Origin: Hydrangea macrophylla
Taxonomy: Eukaryota > Streptophyta > Magnoliopsida > Cornales > Hydrangeaceae
NCBI GenBank assembly: GCA_033977485.1
Contig: CM066997.1
Coordinates: 80,136,634 to 80,200,633 of the forward strand
DNA length: 64,000 nucleotides
Direction of reading: 5' to 3'
Below the pieces are notes generated by a model that searched no databases, was not told the DNA's origin, and saw nothing but the letters and a program-made list of their open reading frames with translations. Made by a program: the position numbers and the translations under genes. This document shows positions 26,401 to 38,400 of this stretch, piece by piece; the stretch's first letter is position 1; the number at the start of each line of letters is the position of its first letter.

Positions 26401-29400
26401 GCAGGGCTTGTAATTATAATTACGAAAAACTCGAACTTCTCAACAAAACCAAAGTGTGACAAACCTAACCATAAGATCTAGGTGAAAGGATGGTACTGAT
26501 AGCACCCAAATCACTTTTAGAATGATCTTAACAATAGCACAATAGCAATTTCTAATTTCTGCTTACATGGTGCCTTATTCACTTTAAGCAACAAGACTAT
26601 CGTATTGTCCTTTGGGCTTATGTACTTTATAGCTGACAAAATTTGCTTATCACAGGCAAATCTAAGGTTAGGAAATTCTGATGAAAGAGATTCTAGGCTA
26701 ACATGAACAAATGAAAATGAACAAAGTGGCAAACAAGAGTGGAGAATGCCAATTCAAAAAACACAACGTAGATTATCCCAATACATGACACATTTGAATG
26801 CTAGCTAAAGCATACTTAGCCATATAAATTCAAATCCTCAAAATTCTGGCACTTTCATTCTAATGTCGCAGGTTTTCTCAGAAAACAAACATGTAGAGCG
26901 CGCAAGTAAATACCTCGAGAAGCTTCTTGGCATAACCCAGTTTCGCAAATTGATTTCCTGAGCACACGAACACTCCGCATAGGAGCTCATCGCTGGTTGG
27001 GTTCTAAGATCCCAAAGCAAATGAGTAGAAGTATGATAAACCTACTTTCCAAAGGCTCAACATTATCTTATCTTAAACGCATTAAAGAGATCAGAAGATG
27101 CAAAAACAAAATGGAGAAACTACATCAACAATGCTACCACCATTGACCATACACTAATCACACACAAATAGAAGAGAAACAAGATGAAAAACAAAAGGTA
27201 AAGGCATAAGATGGGAAAACAAAACAAGTAAATAGTGAGAACAATGTGTTCCTACCCTCCATGGCACGGAACCATGAATCTCCCACCCTGCAATGTTCTA
27301 GCGCAATGCTTTCCATAGTGAAGCCCTCAAAACACTTTGACACAGATCACTGAAGACATCAACAACTCCAATCTAATAGACATGGAAAATGAGTAGAATT
27401 GAGAAGCACAATAGCTCTTTTTTTCATGAATCAAAAGCTATAAGAATATAGGCACCTTAATAAGCAAATTAAAAGTAACTTATCCATATGAATTTACACT
27501 AAAAAGAATCCAAAGAATAGACAGTTTCGCATATGACATTATCTTCAAATAACAACGAATTTAAATCCAATCAATTACTACATAGTGCACAACTTTGAGT
27601 ACACATTCGAATATGTCATACCATAATCTGCCTATTTGAATTTTTAGTTGCCACCTGTTGTAATAGGGAAATAAATTGCTAGTGGACATATTGGAATTTC
27701 TTGGTATTGAATTGCAAAACTCACGAATTCTCAATCCCTTCCTCGTCTCTGGGTGCCTAGGTATCCACCGTAAGCCTTTCCTCGTTTGAACCTCGCCCTT
27801 AACTTTAAGGCTATGCCAATCCTAAGGTGTTGCTAAATGGAAGGATCTTAGCAGCGTCCATGAATGATAAATCATAGATCGAACTACCGAATCGGAAAAA
27901 TTAGGTGCTATCATATAGCTTTGTATTGGCTAAGTACACGAGTTGGAGATAAGCGGACTCGAACCGCTGACATCCGCCGCAGGGTAAACCACCGCCTCTC
28001 AGGTCCCCCGACTGATTCTATGGTTTCTACCATAATTCTGATTGGTCAATAAAAATATATTTTAATGCTATTTTTTTTTTACTTAGTTTAGCCAATTTAT
28101 CATGAAAGGTGGGGGTAAAGTTACCTTGTGTTGATTGTCTTCTAAATGTAAGTTTTCTTCGTTCGTATGTAAAAAAAGAATAAATAAATCAATCAAATTC
28201 CGGGAGGCTTCATGAAGTGCTTCTTTAGGAGTTAAACTTCCATTTGTCCATACGGTCATGGTAAAATCTTGGTTTATTTAATCATCAGGGACTCCCAAGC
28301 TCACGGACTTTCTATAAATAGAAATAGAAAATTGAAGGCTTGTATTAGTATCTATAATTGATTTCTTCTGTGTAAGACTAATCGATAGGGCCTCAACCAT
28401 GATGTTAAATGAGTTGGTAAATTTCTAAAACAATTTAACAACTGCTAAGTGCATACACGTGACTGGGTAAAGGCAAGATCTCAATATTGATAAATCAAAA
28501 TGTTAGGAAACCATTACGAAAAAGAAAAACTTTAGTTATCCATGAAAGTGCTTATATACTACGAAATAGTTGTTGTGAGATGTTTTATATTTATGGGCCG
28601 TAGTCTTAATTTTATTTTTTAACTTTCTATAGGGGCCTTATTGTAATTATTCTGTTCTCCTAATTAATAATCTGAGAGAGCACGTTAGGCTCTCGAAGCT
28701 TTTTTGAAAATCCAACATGGTATCAGAGCTTCCCCAACCTAGGGCTGCGATCCACATCACCCTACCACCCAGACCACTCGATGAACACCACAGGACCACT
28801 CGCCGACCACCCTTCTCTCCCCAACCCTTCGCTGACCTCCACAGAGTATCCCTGCCTTGCGCCGACCACTCCCTGGCACCCTAAACCCTAGCCGAACCCC
28901 ACCAGCTCCCTCTTGCCTTGCGCCGACCACCTTGGGATGATTTGTTGAAACCCCATTGCTCTCCCACGACCAACCTACATCCTGGACTGAACACAATCTC
29001 ACCAAAACCCTATTTTCATTCTAGTTTTCAACCCTAAGTCAGATTATTTCTAAAATTGGATTAGTCTGATCACAACTTATTTCTATATTTTTTCGGTTCG
29101 GGTTCAGAGCAAATGATTTGTCCATAAATTGGACAGTTGCACTAGATTAGTGCTTGTGATTACTAGGTGTGCCTTAATTCCATCACCACTTCATTTGTAA
29201 GAGTCCTTTCTTAACATGACGAAGGACGATTTGGCTCAAAAGACTTCCACTGGTACGAGTTCTCCTGTAGGTAATGTGAGTTTGCCCATTACCGAGAACC
29301 CTCGGTCCAAGATCATCACAGTGCTACTCAATGGTGAAAAATATTTGTATTGGTCTCAGTCTGTTACGTTCTGGCTTAAAAGTAGATCAAAGTTTGATTA

Positions 29401-32400
29401 TGTGAATGGCTTAATCAAGGCACCTAGTCCCGAAGATCCTACTTATGGAAAGTGGGAAGTTGATAATTTTTTGGTCATGAGTTGGCTCACTCATTCCATG
29501 GAGCCAGAGATTGTTGATGGTTTTTTCGGTATGGAACCAGTCCAAGACACATGGGATACTCTTGTTGAGACGTATTCTTGGAAGGGAAATGTTGCCCAGG
29601 TTTATGAGTTGCGACGAACTATTGAAGCTTGGTACAGGGCGATCCCTTCACCTTGCAATATTTTACTGCTTTAGGTTCTATTTGGAATAGAGTTGATCAT
29701 TAAATAACTCATCATCCAGTGCGCCCGATTGATGCTGCTAGCTTTAAAGCATATATTGAAATTAGAGAATCTTCAAATTCGTAGCTGGTCTTTATCCTGA
29801 GTTTGATCCCGTACGAAGCAGGATACTTGGAATGGAACTGTTACCACCACTTAGGGAAGCTTTTCCCTATGTTCGGGACGAGGAAAGTTGTCGCTCTGTC
29901 ATGCTTCCTCAAGCATCTATGGATAGGTCTGCTCTTATTTCTTCTAGCCATAGAGGTGGTAAGGCTTCTACTCGGCGCAAGAATTCGAGCACCGAGGTAA
30001 GTGATTACAAAGACTAGCTTTGGTGTGATATTCAACTGTCCTAGACACATTAGAGAGATGTGTTGGAGACTTCACGGCCGGCCCCCTATGTCTAGGGAAT
30101 GAGGTGGGGGCCGTAGTGGTGGTCGTGGTGGCCAGGATAGTGGCCAACGTGCTCACTTAACTGCTGGATTGGATTCTGCATATCAAGGTTAGGAGAATTG
30201 TTGGGGCAATATAAGATAGGGTCATTTCTCCAATCCCACTATAGTTGCCTTCCTTTGAGGAAGATGGTCCAGGTATTTCTAGTCCTTCTACTCCTACTCT
30301 TATTCCAGTTTCTTCTTCTAATAATTTTGTCACAAATATGGTTTAAGACGTTCAAAAACAAAATCTGCTTTCAGAATATCAAATTTCAATCCAGATTCCA
30401 CTTCACTAATTAAATACAAAATGTATGTATCTGAAATATTTTGACGCTTCCTTGACGCTCCAAACCTGTGGACCTCTTAAAGTTTAATGGTTCCCCGCCC
30501 CCAATCTCGCCCCCGCTTCGTGCTTCTATGGTGCAACTATGCCGCCGACGGTTTTCATTCTATCCAGTCTATAGGCTCCCCTCGCTGTCGCTCTGTGCTG
30601 TCTTTACTTTTGTAGGGTTCGGAATTGGAGAGCTAAGAGATAGAGAAGTACAAGAGGACGGGGGGATTTGTAGTGGAAGGAGGTCGAAGCTGCTCGCCCC
30701 AAGCGTGCAGCACAAGCTGCTGATTTCGGAGCCCTCGAAGGAGAGATCATTACAAACCCTAATGATGGAGTGTGGAGGGACAGAGGGCTAGGGCTCTCTG
30801 AATGATGGAGTGTGGAGGGAGAGAGGGCTAGGGCTTAGTAGACGGCGAAGGGCTGAAGCGTGGAAGTCGACAAAGAGAGAGGAAAAAATATTCATTACCA
30901 GAGAGAGAGAGAGAGTGATAAGAATGGGGCGCGGAATTCAGATTGAGAATGACGCGTCGTTTTGGAAGCGCGCAGCACAAGCTCTTCAATTGGGGGTTTT
31001 GCCCCTTATTATTTATATGGTAGGATACATCCTGATACTAAAATATTTAGCAACAGAGTACATAATTCTTTTTTTAATCATTTACATGTAAGCAAGCATG
31101 CCCTATCACTTTACCTTATATATTGAACTACATACTTCTTGATACTAATATATTTAGCAACAAAATACTTGATTAAAAGCATCATCCATGGAATTATTTT
31201 CTTATTTTTTATTCTAAAGTATCCAAATATAAACATTACTCTCCTTTCTGTTTAATACTTTACTTTTTTTGATACTTGTAAATATGCATACTATATACTA
31301 ATAGAGTTTCTTCCTATATATCTATCATAGAATTACATTTTGAAAAAATAGAATTATGGAAAAGTTGAAATTGAATTGCTTACATCCTAAAGGCTGTATA
31401 GGTTACAAGATAAAAAGGAAAAGGAAAGAGAATAAAAGAAAATAAAAATAGAAGATAATAAAATCTCATAACAATGGTCAACATGACCCATAATTGTGAT
31501 AATAAAATCCCGGGATTAACTCCTAATTCCAACACTCCCCCTTAAGCTGGAGCGAAGACATTGACAAGCCCAAGCTTGCCAAGAGATGGCTGAAGAAGTG
31601 TAGGTCCAACAAACTTGGTAAACATATTAGCAGTTTGATCAGACGAGGGAACAAAACTTGGTACAATATCACCAGATTGAACTTTCTCTAAAATAAAGTG
31701 GATATCCACCTCCACATGCTTAGTTCTTTCATGGAGAACAAAATCAGAAGACATCATAATGGCAGACTTATTATCACAAAATAAGGTGGATGCTCCTGCT
31801 ACTGGGAAACCCAACTCATTTAAAAGAGACCGAAGTTATAAAAGTTCACACGTGCCCTGAGCCATGGCACGATACTCAGAATAAACAGAAGAACGTGAGA
31901 CAACAACTTGCTTCTTACTCTTCTAAGATATAAGATGACTACCATAAAAAGTACAAAAACCAAAGGTAGAGCGCCTGTCACTCCTAGAACCCGCATAATC
32001 TGCATCTGTAAAGCAGGAGAGACCTGACTGGGTTCCTGCTTTAAAGAACAGCCCAAGACCAGGACAAGTCTTGAGATACCGAAGGATATGATAAACAACA
32101 TCCAAATGAGAGGAACGCGGCGAGTGCATAAATTGGCTCACAACACTGACAGCAAAAGTAAGATCTGGTCTGGTGTTCGTCAGATAAATGAGACGACCCA
32201 CAAGACGCTGATACACAGTAGGATCGGGCAAAAGCTCTCCCATTTCTGAAGTTAACTTAAGGTTTGGATCCATAGGCGACGAGGCAGGCCGATACCTAAG
32301 CATTCCCGTGTCCTGAAGAAGATCAAGAGCATACTTTCTCTGAGACAAAGGAATACCCTGGCGAGACCTAGCAACCTCAATACCAAGAAAGTAACGAAGA

Positions 32401-35400
32401 GAGCCCAAATCCTTAACATCAAACGATGTACTAAGATCATGCTTCACTTGAACAATACCAAGATCAAGAGCATACTTTCTCTGAGACGAAGGAATACCCT
32501 GGCGAGACCTAGCAACTTCAACACCAAGAAAGTAACGAAGAGAGCCCAAATCCTTAACATCAAACGATGTACCAAGATCACGCTTCACTTGAACAATACT
32601 AGATGCATCATTGCCAGTAATAATAATATCATCAACATATACTGAGACAATAATACACCTTCCCTGAGACTGGCGACGAATAAAACACGTGTGATCAGAA
32701 TGGCACCGAATAAACCCCATACCGAGAATGACATCACTGAAGCGACTAAACCAAGCACGAAGATATTGCTTTAGGCCATAGAGAGACTTGCGGAGGTGAC
32801 AAACCTTCCCAGAACACTCCCCCTGAGCCGAAAACCTGGTGGGGGATCCATATAAATAGTGTCAGTCAAGTCACCATTAAGAAAAGCGTTCTTAACATCG
32901 AGTTGGTGAAGGGGCCATGAAGAAGAAGCTGCTAAAGAGACCAGAAGACGAACAGTAGTTAACTTGGCCACAGGAGCAAAAGTGGCACCATAGTCTTTAC
33001 TAGGAATCTGAGTAAAGCCCTTAGCAACCAAACGAGTCTTATACCGATCAATAGTCCCATCAGCCAAATACTTCAGGCTAAAGACCCATTTACACCCAAC
33101 CGTGTGCTCACCTGCGGGAATAGGAACAAGTTCCCAAGTCTGATTACCCTGAAGAGCATCCATTTCTGCTTTCATAGCTGTCACTCACTTAGGATTCTGA
33201 AGAGCCTCATGAACTGAACGAGGAATAGGAACCGAATCCACATGACTAAGAAAAAACTGATAAGAAGGAGATAAACCCTGATAGGAAACGTACTTAGAAA
33301 TAGGATGGTTAGAACTATCAGACAACAAAAAACGAGCACTGGGGGGGGGGGCACGAACACGAGTAGGATAACGGGGAGAACCAGTTTCAAGAGTAACAAC
33401 ATGAGATAAAGGAGAAGGGATACTTGAATCCGGAGAAGACGTTGGCAGGGGATCAGAGGGGTGTGTGCTGTGAGAATAAATCTGCGAGGGGGTTACTAGT
33501 GATAACCGGAGGCAGGGAGTCACCGGCGGATTCTAGAATAGGTACAGGACGGGGTAGAATAGATTCATCGGCCACAACTGGCTCCACTGGTGCCTGCCCT
33601 GTAGAAGGAGAGGAACCTGGAAAAAAAGGGAATAGTTTCCAGAAAAGTAACATCCAAAAAATGATATAAGTGGCGGGAAACAGGATTATAACATCAACAC
33701 CCCTTTGACATAGAGGAGTATCCTAAGAAAACACAACGAATAGCCTTATCATCAAGTTTTGTCCGAGTAGGACTCCTATTTTGAACAAAACAAGTACAAC
33801 CAAACGCACGTGGTAAAATAGGAAAAAGAGTGACATCAGGCTTAAGACAATGAAGAGTAGCCTTTCCTTTAAGGACACGACTGGGAGTACGATTAATAAG
33901 ATTAGTGGCAGTAAGAACGGCCATATGCCAAAAAATTTTAGGAACATTCGTACTGCACAAAGGGCATCTCAGCACAGACATGATGTGTCGGTTGTTACGT
34001 TCCGCCACACCATTCTGTTCCGGAGTGTAGGGACAGGTAAGTTGTTGGAGAATTCCCTCTTTGTTAAGGGCAACCCTAAAATCATCAGTGATATACTCGC
34101 GACCATTATCTGACCGAATATTACGCACTACTGTATGAAATTGAGTTTTAATCATTTGCAGAAAATTTTTGAAGTGTGTGAGAACTTCAGATTTTTTCTT
34201 CATAAGGTAAGTCTAAGTACAGCGAGAGTAAACATCAATAAACGTGACATAATAACGGTGCTGGGACAAGGCCGTGACAAGAGAAGGGCCCCAAACACCT
34301 GAGTGAATGAGATCAAAGGCACTGGGTGCCCTATGCATGTGTGGAATATAAGAAGTTCGAGTATGTTTAGACAATTCACAAACCACACAATGAAAATGAA
34401 AATCCTTGCAAGCTTTATTCAAAGGAGGAAATAACCAACACAAGTACTGAAAATTTGCATGGCCTCGACGAGCATGCCACAAATCTAGAGTCTTAAGGCT
34501 AAAAACATAGTTATTAGAAGTCGGTAAGACAGAATTAATAGAAACATATAAACTAGTAGCTTGCATCCCAGAAACCGAAGGAGCCCCAAAGGAGTATAGA
34601 CCGTCACACTCATGCCCCCTGCCAAAAATCTTCTTCGAAGTCAGGTCCTGCAAATAGCAACAGTCAGGTAAGAACACAACACCACAATTATGATCTTTAA
34701 CGAGACGATTAACCGAAAGAAGATTATAGGCAAAGTTGGGAACATAGTAGACAGATGAAAGGGTAATATTGGGGGAAAAATACACGTCACCCTGACTATG
34801 TACAGGGACAAAAGACCCATCAGCAATACAGATCGACTGATTAATAGAGGTAAAATGAGAAATAAAAACAGAGGATTCACCTCATATGGTTATTGGCACT
34901 AGAATCCAGAATCCATGTGGGGTGAGTGGACTTACCATGAAGAGCAGTAGGAATACCTGTGGCAACAACAGCGGTGGGTCTAGAAGAAGAGGAGGCCCCC
35001 AGGCCCAAGTGAGACTGCAACTGGGCAATCTGTGACTGAAGCTGTCCAAAATCAAGTAACGGGGAGGTGACTTCAACCACAGCACCCGTACGAGGGGCAC
35101 CTCGCCTAGGACCAGTGGAAGGCCGACTCTTAGCAAATTGCTGCTTAACTCAGGATGAAGTTCAAAACAACGATCAATGGTATGGCCAGGTTTGCGACAA
35201 TGCTGACAGAAAAAACGAGAATCGGTGGGACGGGTACCCGAAGGAGCAGCAAAAGCAATCTGGTCAGGAACAGACGGAAGAGGACCATTCATAAGAGATA
35301 TAGAAACAATGCGACGACGTCGCTCATCGCCATCCACTGTAGCAAAAGCCTCAAATAAAGAGGGTAAGGGGACAGTATTTAGGATCTGGGTACGGAGGGC

Positions 35401-38400
35401 CACAAACTCGGGCTTTAGGCCCATTAAAAATTGGTAGGTGTGACGACGATCAAGGCACTTGGTCTCAACAGCACCATTATTAGGAAAGTCGGTAATAGGC
35501 TCATATTGAGAGAGCTCCTCCCAGCGTGTGTGCAGGTACCCAAAATAATCCGTAACAGAAAGTCCCAAAACGGCCTGAGAAGTATGGGAGATATCCTGAT
35601 AGAGCTCAAAAATACGGGAATCACTGTGAGCATGAGCATACATTTTATTCAGGGCAATCCAGAGGTCAAAAACATTATGGTGGTACATGAACATGTCGTA
35701 GACCCGCTCCTCCATTGAGGTAAACATCCATCCTAGCATAATGCAATTATCAGTGTACCATTCTTCATATTTAGGATCAGATTCTCCCGGTGATTTTTCT
35801 TTGCCGAGTAACCACCCAATCTTGCATTTGCCTCTAAGGAAGAGGCGAAGAGAATTAGATCAGGCATGAAAATTCTTCCCAGTTAACAGTACGCTGGTAA
35901 CACGTTGAGCCAGTGTAGTATGAGAAAGTGAGGGTTCCGAACGAGGAACCCTAGTAACAACAACATCCTTACCAGTCTCCTTAGCCATAGAAGCATGCTA
36001 AAAAGAACTGAGTGCAGAACTACTGGGAAGAAAGAGAACAAACACAACCAAACACTCGGCGAAACAAACAACGGGGCAGCCGGACACTCGGTTCACCCAA
36101 ACAAACAACTAAGAGCACATATAGGCTCTAGTTCATCACGAAGAACATGCCCAAAAAAGGGCAACCAGAAGCAGCCAAAGGCTGCGACAGAGTCGAGAGG
36201 GTCTTTGTGGGGCTGTGGCTGGGGGGTCTTGGCGAGGGTGGGGCTAGGCCTGGGGGTCTCGGCGAGGGTGGTGGAGGGGCTGGGGGTCTCGGCGAGGGTG
36301 GTGGGTGGTGGGCGGCGCAGGAAGGGTTAGGGTTAGGTCCTGGCTCTGATACCAAATAGAATTATGGAAAAGTTGAAATTGAATTACTTACATTCTAAGG
36401 CTATATAGGTTACAAGATAAAAAGGAAAAGGAAAGAGAATAAAAGAAAATAAAAATAAAAGATAATAAAATCTCATAACAATGGTCAACATGACCCATAA
36501 TTGTGATAATAAAATCCTGGGATTAAGTCCTAATTCCAACATAAAACATTTTCTCACGTGCATCGCTGAGCTTAAAAACTAGTTGTATGTATGTTGAAAC
36601 ATGATTGACATGTTTCATGCTTCAAGTAAAAGACTTCTTCTAAATCGAAGCTAGGAAAATTTCTAAAACTTATTAAGCAATGGAGAGATGAGCGCTAAAG
36701 TAAAAACAAGTTGGTCCTCTCTTAATATTTTATTGAGGTTGATATGAGTCAATAGTCTCATAGATGTGAGTGGTGCATACTGAATTGCCGCATGTCCATC
36801 ATTAAGTAGTAAAACTTGTTTATTAGAAGGTTATGAATATGGAACTTTTATCAGGATGAAGACTTGAAAGAGTTTCTACAATCCACACTTAAGATAGGAG
36901 AGGGCTTATTGTAACCAATTTACTTGCAAAAACAGAAGGAAAAAAAGGGGGAAAAAAAGGAAAGAAAAATAAGAGGAATATAATTTTGAGTCTGTGACCA
37001 ATTTTCACTTTCTCATTAGCTCGTGGCTTATGCGCTCTCTCTGTGTGTGTCTGTGGCTTATGCAAACACATGCATGCACTCACATTGTCATAATATCTCT
37101 AATCTTAGCTCTCCAACCATCAATTGATGATGTTACATCTGAGCGGCCAATATGTACAATTCTATAATACTTGTAAGTTGTGACATTTCTAGCAAGCATT
37201 GGTGCAAGGCTGCAATTACTGTGCTCATGGATTTTGGTCTGAAGTGCAACGGTTTGAAGTAAATTTTTAGCTCACATTTGAGAGTTACTCCGAGTGTCTC
37301 CATCTTCGTAGAGTTGAATTGTTTTTGATGAGTTGTTGCTCCATTCAAAGATTGCTGAAGAACGTATTTTGCAATCTTCCTGCCAGATTAAACAGTCCTA
37401 CAAGTGTTACAAGCAAGGCAAGGATCGTGAGAAAACTTATGGACTCATGGTTGGGTTTTGTAAAGCACGGGTAGAACATATGACAGATGTATACAAGATT
37501 TAAGCTTCATGACAAGTGTCATTTTGGACAAACGAATGTTATATGGACAATTAAGTCGATGGATATGGGGTTCGGAGTTTGAGTTTATCTACTGAAAGTT
37601 CTTATTGAGTTATTGTACTCTGTGCACTGCATGTATCCGCAATAATTAGGATGTTGAATTTATACGTGGTACAAAAGTATAAGTTGGACCACCAATGCAC
37701 TCTCCCTTCATAATATAAAGAGAAAGATGTTTCATATTTTTGTGTTGGAAGTTGAAGAACTCTGGTGGTACATGCTGAATTCATTTTCTTGTGTTAGGAA
37801 TTTGCAGGTTCTACATGGCCTCATTTTTGCAATTATTCTTCATTTTAGTATGGAAAATGGGTTTAAGTATGTTTATGCACTTTTCTGTATGTGTTTATAT
37901 GCATGTCCATACATGTACATGCATATTTTGTGCCTGGACAGGCATTTTTACGAACCAGTAATTTTTTTCCCCTTTAAAGCCTCTCCCGTGCAACATTATT
38001 TTTTCTATATTTTGAAATTTTCAACAGTAATTTTCAATTGCGTAGTCTCATTTTCTTTTTGGATATAGCCTTAAGATTATTGCAATTAATGGATCTCTAT
38101 TTTAAAGGTTAAAATCTATCTTGAAGTTTGTAATATTGTTAAGAATGAAGCTGTTGTATCCTTTTTGCAGATTTTCTTCAAAAGATATGTTTTGGGAAGA
38201 GGAAATGACATTCATGCTTTTGAAAGAATTGATCTTTGTTTATGCAAAGTTTACCTCCTAGTTAGCTGTTTCACTTAATTTTTCTTGTCCAAACCATTCG
38301 CTCTGCAGGTTTATATTATGATGGTAACAATGGGATCTGGTATAATTATGATAACCAAAGCCAGCAGTATGTCCCCTGCACCGACCAAAATGACAATAAA

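Larger units (their letters stand above)
31347..36541 (-). mobile_element. Complete, decayed Copia element (5.2 kb) antisense to SUA in intron 12
   Basis: The LTRs at 31347-31534 and 36355-36541 differ at about seven sites by eye. On the minus strand the primer binding site TGGTATCAGAGCC is 36354-36342 and the purine tract CTTAAGGGGGAG is 31546-31535. Flanks GAAAA and TAAAA would be an imperfect 5-bp duplication. The element is antisense to SUA, so its LTR polyadenylation signals would not truncate the SUA transcript. Confidence 0.9.

Noticed and set aside
26470..27620. Possible host gene inside the SUA intron
   Set aside because: Only frames of 60-71 codons, no splice-compatible series and no recognised motif.
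27930..28005. tRNA-like sequence with GGTTCGAGTCCGC on the minus strand
   Set aside because: It is only the 3' exon of plastid trnA-UGC next to a piece of rrn23 in a nuclear intron; the 5' exon is absent, so it is not a tRNA gene.
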